Source: Pilimelia columellifera (lineage in GTDB: Bacteria; Actinomycetota; Actinomycetes; Mycobacteriales; Micromonosporaceae). From it: a DNA stretch of 14,448 nucleotides. How positions within the stretch are numbered: the first letter of the stretch is position 1; every line of letters starts with the position of its first letter. The notes beneath the pieces are model-generated. The model was given only the letters and a program-made list of their open reading frames with translations. It did not search any database and was not told the origin of the DNA. Shown here piece after piece: positions 1 through 7,107 of the stretch. The stretch spans positions 1 to 14,448 of the forward strand of contig NZ_BAAARY010000030.1 in assembly GCF_039532605.1 (NCBI RefSeq). The letters run 5' to 3'. The translations under genes were made by a program, and so were the position numbers.

Positions 1-66
1 ACCATGCAGTACCGGCCCGGACTGATCAACGGATTCCTCAACGCCACCGGACTAGCGCCACCCTGA
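1..66 (+). CDS. C-terminal 21 residues of a truncated protein, probably the IS transposase
   Basis: The frame starting at base 1 encodes 21 residues (core YRPGLINGFLNATG, ending LAPP) before TGA at 64-66. The gene is cut by the window edge. It ends 5 nt before the IS-like terminal repeat at 72, which is the usual place for a transposase stop codon. The fragment is too short for a family call. Calling it a transposase tail is an inference from position only. Confidence 0.4.
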   Translation, partial: TMQYRPGLINGFLNATGLAPP

Positions 67-71
67 CCAAG

Positions 72-99
72 CCGGACCCTGACCCAAGAACCTCAGTAA
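72..99. repeat. IS terminal inverted repeat, left-window copy
   Basis: The 28-bp sequence runs CCGGACCCTGACCC / AAGAACCTCAGTAA. Its reverse complement aligns without gaps to 14350-14377 with 24 identities. The differences cluster in the middle and both ends are conserved, as expected for transposase-bound IS termini. Confidence 0.65.
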
Positions 100-102
100 G
101 AG

Positions 103-182
103 CGTGGGCACTGGACCGTGGAAACCGTACGCATTGGACCAGAGACGTCACGTTCCACGAGGACAGATCCCAGGTCAGGACC
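103..182 (+). pseudogene. Relic of an ISAs1-family transposase (C-terminal catalytic segment)
   Basis: From about 117 to 182 the frame beginning GGA AAC CGT reads GNRTHWTRDVTFHEDRSQVRT. This is the segment of ISAs1-type DDE transposases around the third catalytic residue, and it matches ENRLHWTRDVTFREDHSQLRT of the neighbouring element (1445-1507). DNA similarity extends back to about 103 (GTGGGCACTGG against CGGGCACTGG), but one base is missing near 121, so the relic cannot be read through. The usual Glu of the E-N-R triplet is Gly or lost. Homology stops at 182, where the terminus of the larger ISAs1-type element starts. The relic therefore represents an older copy into which that element inserted. 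Confidence 0.7.
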
Positions 183-200
183 CACGGCCTCGGCGTTGTT
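183..200. repeat. Left terminal inverted repeat of the ISAs1-family element
   Basis: CACGGCCTCGGCGTTGTT pairs with the complement of 1672-1689 at 15 of 18 positions. It begins exactly where homology to the older ISAs1 relic ends, which supports it as the element boundary. Confidence 0.55.
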
Positions 201-318
201 CCGGCTTGAGTGGTTCTGTCCGTGTTGAGAACCGGGCGGTGCTCGATTTGTAGGACGAGCGCGACTCTGATGATCTTTCGGGTGTCTACGACCTCAAGAT
301 CGTTCAGGAGCCGCGCTC

Positions 319-1644
319 GTGTCGTCATCTTCCCCGATCAACCATGTTGTTGACCACCTCGCTGATCTGGCGATGTGGGAAGCTGAACTCGCCGTGGACC
401 CGGCCGGCGTGGATGCGGTGCCTGCTGACCCGTTGTCGGTGGTGTCGTCGCTGTTCGACCGGCTTGCTCAGGTGCCGGATCCGCGCCGGCTACGAGGGCT
501 TCGGCATCCGTTGCTGGCGATTCTGGTCCTGACCGCGTGCGCCACGTTGGTCGCCGGCAACGACGGTGTGACCGCGATCCGGCAATGGGCTGCGCGGACC
601 CCGCAGGATGTCGTGCACCGCATCGGCGCCCGCTACAGCCCGTTGCTCGGCCGGTACACGGCGCCCAGCGAACGCACCTTCCGCCGAGTTCTGGCCACCC
701 TCGACAGTGACGCCCTGGACGCGGCTACCTGCGGATACGCCGCCGATGTTGTCCGAGGTGACACCTCGCTACCGGTCGTCGCCACCGCTGGCGAACCCGC
801 CGAACGTGAGCAACGACGCGCCGCGACCCGGGCCATCACCCACCCCGCACCGGCCGGGCTGCTACCCGCCGCCGCGATCGACGGGAAACTGCTGCACGGC
901 ACCCGCACCCCGACCGGGCAGGTGTTCCTCGTCGCCGCGATCACCCACCACGACGGGATCGTCCTGGGCCAGCGCCAGGTGCCCGACAAACGCGGCGAGA
1001 CCACGGTCATCGCCGACCTGCTCACACCACTGCCGGTGGCCGGGATGCTGACCCTGGACGCTCTGCACACCACGAAGAAGACCGCCCGGCTGATCACCGG
1101 CGACTTGAAAGCCCACTACCTGCTCATATTGAAGGGAAATCAACCGCTGGCCTACATGGCCGCGCAAGCACTGCTGTCCGGCACCGACACCGAGTTCGTC
1201 GACCACATGAGTATCGACGACGACCGGGGACACGGGCGGACCGAACGCCGCACCCTACGCGTCGCCGCCTGCGACGACACGTTGTTCCCCGGCGCCCGGC
1301 AAGTCTTCCGTCTCCGCCGCGACACCGGCGGCCTCGACGGCGTCCGCACGAGCAAAGAAATCATCCACGGAATCACCAGCCTGGACAACCGACCTGGCCG
1401 ACCCGCGCCACCTCAACACCTACACCCGCGGGCACTGGCGCATAGAAAACCGTCTGCATTGGACACGAGACGTGACCTTCCGAGAGGACCACTCCCAGCT
1501 CAGAACCGGCACCGCCCCACGAGCCCTGGCCAGCTTCCGCAACCTGGCCCTCAAAACCTTCCGCCTCGCGGCCGCGCGAACATCGCCCACGCCCGCCGCG
1601 ACCTACACGACCGCACCGACACCTTCGCCGTCTACGGCATCTAA
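319..1644 (+). pseudogene. ISAs1-family DDE transposase with two compensating frameshifts
   Basis: The GTG start at 319 follows an AGGAG-type ribosome site at about 307-312. The N-terminal part is typical of ISAs1 transposases: the LFDRLAQVPDPRR region at 46-57, then AIDGK with catalytic Asp188, and LDALH with Asp247. Residues from about 355 to 417 are out of frame. Shifting by one base near 1381-1385 restores HLNTYTRGHWRIENRLHWTRD, which includes the third catalytic residue (Glu codon 1445-1447). A second, opposite shift near 1568-1572 returns to the first frame, giving GRANIAHARR...FAVYGI, the normal C-terminus. The gene thus stays open end to end but replaces about 60 residues, including the catalytic Glu, with a wrong-frame peptide. 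It should be inactive unless these are sequencing errors. Confidence 0.85.
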
Positions 1645-1671
1645 CAAACCATTACTGACCGACCCGAAACC

Positions 1672-1689
1672 AGAAACGCCGGGGCCGTG
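1672..1689. repeat. Right terminal inverted repeat of the ISAs1-family element
   Basis: AGAAACGCCGGGGCCGTG lies 27 nt after the transposase stop codon and is the imperfect complement of 183-200. Confidence 0.55.
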
Positions 1690-1869
1690 CAGCGTGACCG
1701 ACCACGACCACGATTTCGGACGTGAGGCGGTAGCCTTCAACTGGAAAATGCCTTCCGATCGGGTGATCAACCGGGCGACAACAACCCGATCATTCCAGAT
1801 CAGAGGGCATTTTTCCATTTTAGATCATGAACAGGCACCGGCCTTCGTAAAGCCGAGGCTAGAACTCAA
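1690..1869. other. Intergenic spacer between the ISAs1 element and the DUF4360 gene
   Basis: No credible gene is seen in this 180-nt spacer. It separates two genes whose 3' ends face each other. Its one notable feature is the long imperfect inverted repeat at 1743-1816. Base composition shifts toward A/T from here rightwards. Confidence 0.6.
1743..1816. terminator. Long imperfect hairpin between converging genes, possible bidirectional terminator or MITE-like relic
   Basis: GGAAAATGCC at 1743-1752 pairs with GGCATTTTTCC at 1806-1816. Inside, CGATC.GGGTGATC pairs partly with GATCATTCCAGATC, so the arms extend to roughly 30 nt with bulges. T-rich bases flank the right arm (1810-1821). The position between the transposase stop (1644) and the DUF4360 stop (1870), which converge, suits a terminator working both ways. 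The length and imperfect arms would also fit a decayed miniature inverted-repeat element. Confidence 0.4.
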
Positions 1870-2496
1870 CTAGCAGGTGGTCTTGTTCCAAACGCCCGAC
1901 CTACTGACCAGGCCACCCGTCTGGCTAAACACTTCGATCCAGCTGGAGAAACCAGAATTGGTCGTCGATTTGAGATCTACTTCCGTCCGCACTATGAACT
2001 CCGTGGAGCCGGTGCAGGTCGCCAAACCGTCCTTCACCTGGGTCGCCAGCTCCGCGTTAAGGTTGGAGTCATCATCGTTCGGTGCCAGGCTCTTGGTGGT
2101 CGTGGTCATCTTCTGGTTCTTGAAACCGTAAGACAAGCTCATGGTTCCCGAATGCCCGATTGCGATATCATAGCTGGCTTCCATAGCGAGCAACGTAGGA
2201 GCGAATCTGTCCTTGCCTGGGTTTACAATCCGAAAACGCATCTCACACTCAGCGCGACTCGGCTTGTTGCCCCAGTTCAGGGCTACCGCATAGGGAGTGA
2301 CATCCGTGTTATTTGGAAGCCAAACAAAGGCTCGGTCCTCGTTCGAAATGTCCATCTGCGTATTAACGCAGCCGGATCCGGTGGTGGAGATGTGCTCTAT
2401 CTTTGCCTCAGCCGGTGCGGCCGAGGCAGCGGACGGCGAGACAAGCGCCGAAGTCGCCGACATCAGGGCTACGACGAATAGTGTTTTACGTTTCAT
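1870..2496 (-). CDS. Secreted DUF4360-type protein
   Basis: This encodes a 208-residue exported protein of unknown function. The ATG at 2496 is chosen over a longer upstream frame because GGAGG lies 7 nt before it and it opens a clean signal peptide (MKRKTL, hydrophobic core, cleavage near ASAAPA at about 27). The mature part has the layout I associate with DUF4360: an early GSGC, an EC-x-M-x-F strand pair (AECEMRFRI), an 'ASYDIAIG..G' segment, a 'YGFKNQ' segment in place of the usual YxFqG, a mid TC-x-G, and a C-terminal Cys. There are four mature cysteines, enough for two disulfides. Codon use and base composition are much less GC-rich than in the neighbours, and IS debris lies next to it, so recent acquisition is likely. 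The family call is from memory of the pattern. Confidence 0.65.
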   Translation of the reverse strand: MKRKTLFVVALMSATSALVSPSAASAAPAEAKIEHISTTGSGCVNTQMDISNEDRAFVWLPNNTDVTPYAVALNWGNKPSRAECEMRFRIVNPGKDRFAPTLLAMEASYDIAIGHSGTMSLSYGFKNQKMTTTTKSLAPNDDDSNLNAELATQVKDGLATCTGSTEFIVRTEVDLKSTTNSGFSSWIEVFSQTGGLVSRSGVWNKTTC

Positions 2497-2792
2497 AGCG
2501 ATTCCTCCGGGAATCCAGGGGGTTGCGTCTACCAACGATATCAACAGGTCCGATGTGTATCTGGTCCGGTCTGGCGCTCTGTCAGGTATCCGACAACCCC
2601 AGCGCCAAGCGTTTGATGTGGACCAGCCCAAATAAGCTCAGTTCCACAACTTCTACGCTTTCACCCAAATGAAGCCGATAACACATCAAAAGCCGCCCAC
2701 GGGGCGAGTCAGCCCATTGACGGACTACGCAGCTCTGCAAACAGGCGGGTGTGCGTCGACACGAGGGCAGCTGGCGCCCGGCCGAACGCCGA
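2497..2792. other. Non-coding spacer upstream of the DUF4360 gene
   Basis: This 296-nt spacer lies between the DUF4360 start and the GNAT stop. The GGAGG ribosome site of the DUF4360 gene is at about 2504-2508, and an imperfect 16-bp palindrome lies at 2580-2595. It should contain the promoter for the DUF4360 gene, but no clear -35/-10 pair could be assigned. Reading frames here look random. Confidence 0.5.
2580..2595. promoter_or_regulatory. Imperfect palindrome, possible operator
   Basis: TGTCAGGTATCCGACA forms an imperfect dyad with TGTC/GACA outer arms. It sits 84 nt upstream of the DUF4360 start codon, within likely promoter distance. No regulator is identifiable, and a chance dyad of this size is possible. 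Confidence 0.2.
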
Positions 2793-3359
2793 TCAGCGTA
2801 GGTCGGCGGCGACCAGTGACCAGACCTGAAGGTCGACCCGGCCGCTGCTGGTGTAGCCGGCGTCCCGGAGCAGGCCCTCGAAGCTGAACCCGGCTTTCTC
2901 GACCACCCGACGGGCCGCGTCGTTGCCCGGCGCCACCCGCACCTCGACGCGGTGGAAGCCGTGTTCGAGCAGCAACGCCACCGACAACACGTCCAGCGCT
3001 TCGGCGGCCAGCCCGAAACCACGGGCGTGCGGCGCGACGGCGAACCCGACCTCGGTTGCCATCGCAGCCCAGTCGGTGCGCTTGGTCCACAGGCATCCGA
3101 CGAGACGGTCGTCCTCGCGGCGCACCATGCCGTAGTGGTCGCCGGCGCCGCTGTCGCGTCGCTCGACGGCCTGCTCGGTGCACCAGGCGAGGGCGTCAGG
3201 GAGACCGAAGTCGGGGGCGAAGGGACCCCACCGGAGAGTCTGCCTGTCCGACAGGATCTCGGCCACCGCGGCCGCGTCGTGCTCGGCCAGGCCACCCACG
3301 TGCAACCGCGGCGCCGACACTGTCAGCCGGGGAAATCGACGCATCGCGATCTGGGTCAT
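2793..3359 (-). CDS. GNAT-family N-acetyltransferase (RimJ/RimL-like)
   Basis: A 188-residue acetyltransferase that should move an acetyl group from acetyl-CoA to an amine; the substrate cannot be told. It shows the RimJ/RimL layout: an N-terminal 'LTVSAPRLHVGGLAEHDAAAVAEI' beta-alpha unit (12-35), a substrate-side segment, the acetyl-CoA-binding motif VGFAVAPHARGFGLAAEAL (104-122, R-G-F-G-L-A loop), and NDAARRVVEKAGF (146-158), the helix before the last strands. Length is normal for the family. The ATG at 3359 follows a GAAGGGA site, and Met6 is an alternative start. It is divergent from SURF1, with 136 nt between the starts. Confidence 0.85.
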   Translation of the reverse strand: MTQIAMRRFPRLTVSAPRLHVGGLAEHDAAAVAEILSDRQTLRWGPFAPDFGLPDALAWCTEQAVERRDSGAGDHYGMVRREDDRLVGCLWTKRTDWAAMATEVGFAVAPHARGFGLAAEALDVLSVALLLEHGFHRVEVRVAPGNDAARRVVEKAGFSFEGLLRDAGYTSSGRVDLQVWSLVAADLR

Positions 3360-3495
3360 CGTGTCCCTTCGCTCGCGGCCCGGTTGGCCGCCGGTCGGCC
3401 GCCGGTGGCCGACCCTACCCGTTCCTAAATCAAACCCACCGCCACCGCCCGCCCGGCCGCGCGGTGGCGCCGCTCACACCGATAACCTCGGCGAG
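3360..3495. promoter_or_regulatory. Divergent promoter region between the GNAT gene and SURF1
   Basis: TAACCT at 3483-3488 lies 7 nt before the SURF1 GTG, the spacing of a -10 element in actinomycete leaderless transcripts. No good ribosome site is present, which fits. On the minus strand, TAGGGT (3412-3417) is a possible -10 for the GNAT gene. No strong -35 is visible for either. A GGCCGCCGGT direct repeat occurs at about 3386-3406. Confidence 0.35.
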
Positions 3496-4335
3496 GTGTA
3501 CCGGTTTCTGCTGACCCCGCGCTGGCTCGGCCTGGCCGCGTTGACGATGGCGCTCGTCGGGCTCATGGCGCTGGCCGGTCAGTGGCAGCATGACCGCTAC
3601 CAGGCCCGCACCGCCACCAACGCCAAGATCTCAGCTGCCCGGACGGCCCCCGCGACCCCGATTGAGGCGACGGTTCCAGGCCCGCCAGCGCGTCCGCGCC
3701 CCGGCGACGGGCCAGTTGGCGCAGCGGGCGACGGGCCAACGGGCGCCGGCGCCGTCGGCCCCGCGCCGGACGCGGACCGGCTGTGGTCCCCGGTCAGCGT
3801 CACCGGGCGGTACCGCGCCGATGCCGACATACTCGTGCGGGGCCGCCGCAGCGAGGGTCGGCTCGGCTTCGAGGTGCTCACCCCGCTGACGCTCGCCGAC
3901 GGCACGGCGATCCTGGTCGACCGCGGCTGGGTTCAGGTGACCGCCGGCGACGCCAGGTCACGGCCTGCCGTCCCGCGGGCGCCGGCCGGGCCGGTCACGG
4001 TGGTCGGTCGGCTCGCTCCCGGCGAGCGTGGGGCCCAGCCCATCGACATCTTCGAGGGCCGAATCGAGGTGCGCCAGGTGACGCTCGCCCCGCTGGCCGA
4101 GCGGCTCGGCCTGCCGCTCTACGGCGTTTACCTGCTCGCTGACCAGGACCAGCCCGGCGCCGCGTCGCTGGTCGCCGTGCCGTCGCCGGAGCAGAGCACC
4201 TGGCAGAACCTCGGTTACGTCATCCAGTGGTGGATCTTCGCGGCGATGACGGTGTTCGGCTTCGGTTGGCTGGCCCGCCGCGAGGCCCGCGGGCCGGTCG
4301 CCCGCGCCGTACAGCCTGTTGACCGGGCGGCGTAG
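3496..4335 (+). CDS. SURF1-family cytochrome oxidase assembly protein
   Basis: A 279-residue inner-membrane protein of the SURF1 family, which helps insert heme and assemble aa3-type cytochrome c oxidase. The fold is bracketed by two membrane segments, at about 12-30 (LGLAALTMALVGLMALAGQW) and about 238-260 (LGYVIQWWIFAAMTVFGFGW). Between them are SURF1 hallmarks: V.VTGRY, a 'GFEVLTPLTLADGTAILVDRGWV' strand set, and NLGYVIQWW before the last helix. The GTG at 3496 is used because it begins directly with VYRFLLTPRW, typical of actinomycete SURF1. A Pro/Gly/Ala-rich insert at about 53-87 carries a short repeat and lies where an external loop is expected. The gene converges on the subtilase gene across a strong hairpin. 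Confidence 0.9.
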   Translation: MYRFLLTPRWLGLAALTMALVGLMALAGQWQHDRYQARTATNAKISAARTAPATPIEATVPGPPARPRPGDGPVGAAGDGPTGAGAVGPAPDADRLWSPVSVTGRYRADADILVRGRRSEGRLGFEVLTPLTLADGTAILVDRGWVQVTAGDARSRPAVPRAPAGPVTVVGRLAPGERGAQPIDIFEGRIEVRQVTLAPLAERLGLPLYGVYLLADQDQPGAASLVAVPSPEQSTWQNLGYVIQWWIFAAMTVFGFGWLARREARGPVARAVQPVDRAA

Positions 4336-4342
4336 CCGGCGG

Positions 4343-4370
4343 CGGGCGCCCGCGATGCCACGGGCGCCCG
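4343..4370. terminator. Hairpin between converging SURF1 and subtilase genes
   Basis: CGGGCGCCCG at 4343-4352 and again at 4361-4370 form a perfect 10-bp stem with an 8-nt loop. Each arm is itself palindromic. It lies 7 nt after the SURF1 stop and 28 nt after the subtilase stop, so it can serve both transcripts. There is no U-tract, as is common for actinomycete terminators. Confidence 0.6.
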
Positions 4371-4398
4371 TCCACCTGAACTGCCGGTTACCAGCCGG

Positions 4399-6543
4399 TC
4401 ACCAGACGCTCGCCGGCTGCGGGATCTCGTCGCCGAACGCGAACGCGTCGTGCCACTTGGCGCCGGTGCCGACGAAACCGCCGCCGGTGGACCGGGCCAC
4501 GTAGGCGTCGCCGGCCGCTCCGTGGGTGAAGGTGACGATGTCGGCCCTACGGTCGCCGGTGAAGTCGCCCGCGCCGGGAACCTCGGTCCCGAAGGCGAAA
4601 TTGTCGTGCCACTTCACCCCGGTTCCGACGAACGACGAGCCGTTCGACAGGGCCACGTAGGCGTCGCCGCTTGTCCCGCGGGTGAACGTGATGACGTCCG
4701 CACGCCGGTCGCCGTTGACGTCGGCGACCACCGGAACCTCGGAGAAGGCGGCAAACCAGTCGTGCCACTTCACCCCGGTCCCGACGAACGACGAGCCGTT
4801 CGAGCGCGCCACGTACACGTCGGCGCTGGCGCCGCGGGTGAACGTGATGATGTCGTCGCGGCCGTCGCCGTCCACGTCGCCGATCTGCGGGATCTCGGAG
4901 TTCGCGGCGAACCAGTCGTGCCACTTCCAGCCGGTTCCGACGAACGACGAGCCGTTCGACAACGCCACGTACACGTCGGCGTTGGGGCCCCGGGTGAAGG
5001 TCGCGATGTCGTCACGGCCGTCGCCGTTGAAGTCCCCGACCTGCGGGATCTCGTCCCGGAACGCGAAGTTGTCGTGCCACTTCACCCCGGTCCCGACGAA
5101 CGACGAGCCGTTGGACAACGCCACGTAGACGTCGCCAGCGGCGCCCCGGGTGAAGGTGACGATGTCGGCCTTACGGTCTCCGTTGAAGTCGCCGACCAGC
5201 GGCAGTTCCGTGCCGAATGCGAAGTTGTCGTGCCACTTCACCCCGGTCCCGACGAACGACGAGCCGTTGGACAACGCCGCGTACACGTCGCCGGCCCCGC
5301 CCCGGGTGAAGGTGACGATGTCGTCGCGGCCGTCCCCGTTGACGTCGCCGTGGGAGCTGCCGACCCCGTCGTTGCCGGCGAACAGGAGCCGGTTGGGGCT
5401 GCCGACCCCGGCGCCGGTGACCAGGTTCGGCGTGGCGGTGTTCACCAGGGTGGCCCGCGCCTGGGCCGGGGTCATCGCTGGTGTCCGCTCCAGCAGGGAC
5501 GCCACCGCCCCGGCCACGTGCGGGGCCGCCATCGACGTGCCGCTCATCGTCGCCACGGCGCTGTCGCCGGCGAAGCCGGCCGAGACGATCGCGCTGCCGG
5601 GCGCGAACAGGTCCAGGCAGGCCCCCCAGTTGGAGGTGCCCGACCGGGCGTCCGCCGAGGTCGAGTTTCCGACGGTGATGGCGTTCGGGACCCGGGCCGG
5701 CGAGACGCCGCACGCGTCGGTGTTGCCGTTGCCGGCGGCGATCACGGTGGTCAGGCCGGAGCCGATGGCGCGGTTGACAGCCGCGTCGACAGCCGTGCTC
5801 GCGCCGGCCTCGATGCTGATGTTGATGACGGCGGGCCGGGCAGCGTTGCGGACCGTCCAGTCAAGGCCGCTGATGAGGCCGCTGAGCAGCCCGCGGTTGG
5901 TGCAGTCGAGCACCCGGACGGCATGCAGGCGCACCCGCTTGGCGACCCCGTGGCGGGCGCCGCCGACGGTGCCGGCGACATGCGTGCCGTGACCATGGCA
6001 GTCGGCGCCGTTGCGACCGTCGCCGATGAAGTCGGCGTCGCGCGATGCCCGGCCGCCGAAGTCGGTGTGGGAGTCACGGATGCCGCTGTCGAGCACGTAC
6101 GCGTGGACCCCGGCGCCGGTGCGCGGGTACGTGTACGCGGAGTTGAGCGGCCGGTAGGGCTGGTCGATCCGGTCCAGCCCCCACGACGGCGGCCGGGGTT
6201 GGATGTCGGCGCCCCTGGTCACCGCGTCCTGCTCGACGTACAGGACCGCCGGGTCCGCGGCCAGGGCGCGGGCGTCGGCGGCGGTCATGGCCGCGGCGAA
6301 CCCGCCGAGCGTCGGGTACACCCGCTTGACGGCGCCGCGGTGCTTGCTGGCCAGGGCGCCGCTGGCGCTGGCCGCGCTCGACCCCGGCTTGAGCATGACG
6401 ATGTAGCTGCCGGCGACCGGATTGACGGTCGCCGACCGGAAGGTGGTGGTCGGCGCTGGCGCGGCGGTGGCGGCGCCGACGCCGAGGGCGCCGGTTCCTG
6501 CCACCAGAGCGCCGGCCAGCGCCCCAGCGATTGCTTTGATCAA
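4399..6543 (-). CDS. Secreted subtilisin-like serine protease with six C-terminal FG-GAP repeats
   Basis: A 714-residue exported peptidase S8. The TTG at 6543 is taken as the start because GGAGG lies 8 nt upstream (6552-6556) and it begins a signal peptide (MIKAIAGALAGALVAG...TAAPAP). A longer ATG frame from 6585 would add 14 polar residues in front of it. Next come an inhibitor I9 propeptide (about 46-107, SYIVMLKPG...VLYVEQDAV) and a proteinase-K-type catalytic domain (about 144-388). Its triad is Asp152 (YVLDSG), His185 (GHGTHVAG) and Ser337 (GTSMAAP), with oxyanion Asn272 (AAGNG). The tail is six 52-residue repeats (399-714), each with D-x-N/D-G-D-x-x-x-D calcium-type loops and FVGTG.KWHD, as in FG-GAP/VCBS propellers. 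All catalytic residues are present. Its targets are unknown. Confidence 0.92.
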   Translation of the reverse strand: MIKAIAGALAGALVAGTGALGVGAATAAPAPTTTFRSATVNPVAGSYIVMLKPGSSAASASGALASKHRGAVKRVYPTLGGFAAAMTAADARALAADPAVLYVEQDAVTRGADIQPRPPSWGLDRIDQPYRPLNSAYTYPRTGAGVHAYVLDSGIRDSHTDFGGRASRDADFIGDGRNGADCHGHGTHVAGTVGGARHGVAKRVRLHAVRVLDCTNRGLLSGLISGLDWTVRNAARPAVINISIEAGASTAVDAAVNRAIGSGLTTVIAAGNGNTDACGVSPARVPNAITVGNSTSADARSGTSNWGACLDLFAPGSAIVSAGFAGDSAVATMSGTSMAAPHVAGAVASLLERTPAMTPAQARATLVNTATPNLVTGAGVGSPNRLLFAGNDGVGSSHGDVNGDGRDDIVTFTRGGAGDVYAALSNGSSFVGTGVKWHDNFAFGTELPLVGDFNGDRKADIVTFTRGAAGDVYVALSNGSSFVGTGVKWHDNFAFRDEIPQVGDFNGDGRDDIATFTRGPNADVYVALSNGSSFVGTGWKWHDWFAANSEIPQIGDVDGDGRDDIITFTRGASADVYVARSNGSSFVGTGVKWHDWFAAFSEVPVVADVNGDRRADVITFTRGTSGDAYVALSNGSSFVGTGVKWHDNFAFGTEVPGAGDFTGDRRADIVTFTHGAAGDAYVARSTGGGFVGTGAKWHDAFAFGDEIPQPASVW
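4414..5349 (-). repeat. Six tandem 156-bp repeats encoding FG-GAP units
   Basis: The repeat unit is exactly 156 bp (52 codons), with unit boundaries at residues 399, 451, 503, 555, 607 and 659 of the protease. The consensus is GDxNGDxRxDIxTFTRGxxxDVYVALSNGSSFVGTGxKWHDxFAxxxExP. Units 1 and 2 (nearest the catalytic domain) are nearly identical in DNA over about 75 bp (5070-5140 against 5218-5293), including third codon positions. The last unit is the most diverged, with SNGSS replaced by STGGG. Confidence 0.9.
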
Positions 6544-6635
6544 GGCACAGTCCTCCAGAGTCGGGCAGGCGATCGGAGTGATCACCCGCGGACTCAGTCA
6601 GGAGAGCTGAACATCCCCGGCGATACGGAGATTCT

Positions 6636-7107
6636 TCATAAATTGTCGCGGCTGTTTGCCAGGGCAGCGGGGAGATTTGCCAGCAGCAACGCCTCGGCCA
6701 GGCACACCCGGGCGAACTCCACCAGGTGCAGGCTCGCCCGGACCCGTGGCGTCAATGACGCACGGGCGCCGGTCTGTTCCAGCGTGACGACCGGACGGGT
6801 TCCCCAGGGCGCGTTCGCCTCCAGGTGTTTGCGCAGCGCCTCGAAGGCGGCGGCGGGTTCCTGGCCCGGCGCCAGTCGGAGATTTAGCTTCGCCCTGGCG
6901 TAGGGCGTTAGGGCGTTCGGCGCGCCCTCGGTAGGAGGGCAGTCGATACCCAGCACCGCGATCGACGGCTTCGACCACAGCCGGTCAGCCAACGGCTCCG
7001 ACCCGATCAGCCGCACGCCCTCGACGACGCCCGCCTCGGCCCGCAGCCGCTCCTCCGGCAGATCCAGCGACGCGGCCGCGCCAACCACCAGGCCGGGAAC
7101 CGCGACC
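6636..7107 (-). pseudogene. Remnant of an M20-family dipeptidase
   Basis: The frame reads EVAVPGL...LDLPEERLRAEAG..EGVRLIGS, then ..WSKPSIAVLGIDCPPTEGAPNALTPYARAKLNLRLAPGQ.P..AFEALRKHLEANAPWG. This is the lid/dimerisation domain of actinomycete M20 peptidases (normally about 450 residues). After VTLEQTGA it jumps to RASLHLVEFARVCLAEALLLANL, the family's C-terminal helix, so roughly the last catalytic third is deleted. The whole N-terminal metal-binding domain is missing as well: recognisable sequence begins about 15 nt after the kinase stop (7122). Metal ligands of the first lobe and the late HxxN-type region are absent, so it cannot be an active peptidase. The two deletions, one terminal and one internal, mark it as decaying. 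Confidence 0.8.

Larger units (their letters stand above)
1..99 (+). mobile_element. 3' end of an unidentified insertion sequence (partial)
   Basis: This is the right-hand end of an IS whose body lies outside the window. A reading frame is open from base 1 and stops at TGA 64-66. A 28-bp terminal sequence follows at 72-99 (CCGGACCC...CTCAGTAA). Its reverse complement matches 24 of 28 positions at 14350-14377, where another IS begins. Directly beyond position 99 lies a transposase relic of a different family, so this IS appears to have inserted into older IS DNA. The IS family is not recognised. That it is an IS is inferred from the gene-end-plus-terminus layout and from the matching terminus at the other window edge. 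Confidence 0.55.
183..1689 (+). mobile_element. ISAs1-family insertion sequence, near complete, about 1.5 kb
   Basis: The element holds a single transposase gene (319-1644) between two imperfect 18-bp inverted repeats: CACGGCCTCGGCGTTGTT at 183-200, and at 1672-1689 a sequence whose complement is CACGGCCCCGGCGTTTCT (15 of 18 identical). The total size suits the ISAs1 family. No convincing target-site duplication is seen: the 10 bases outside each end share only a terminal GACC. The lack of a duplication, and the absence of the rest of the old relic at the right flank, suggest rearrangement after insertion. Confidence 0.65.

Noticed and set aside
4450..6903. An 817-codon open frame on the plus strand across the subtilase gene
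   Set aside because: It is the antisense shadow of a GC-rich repeat-containing gene. Its composition is Val/Gly/Arg/Asp-rich with no domain, while the minus strand has a complete protease with all catalytic motifs.
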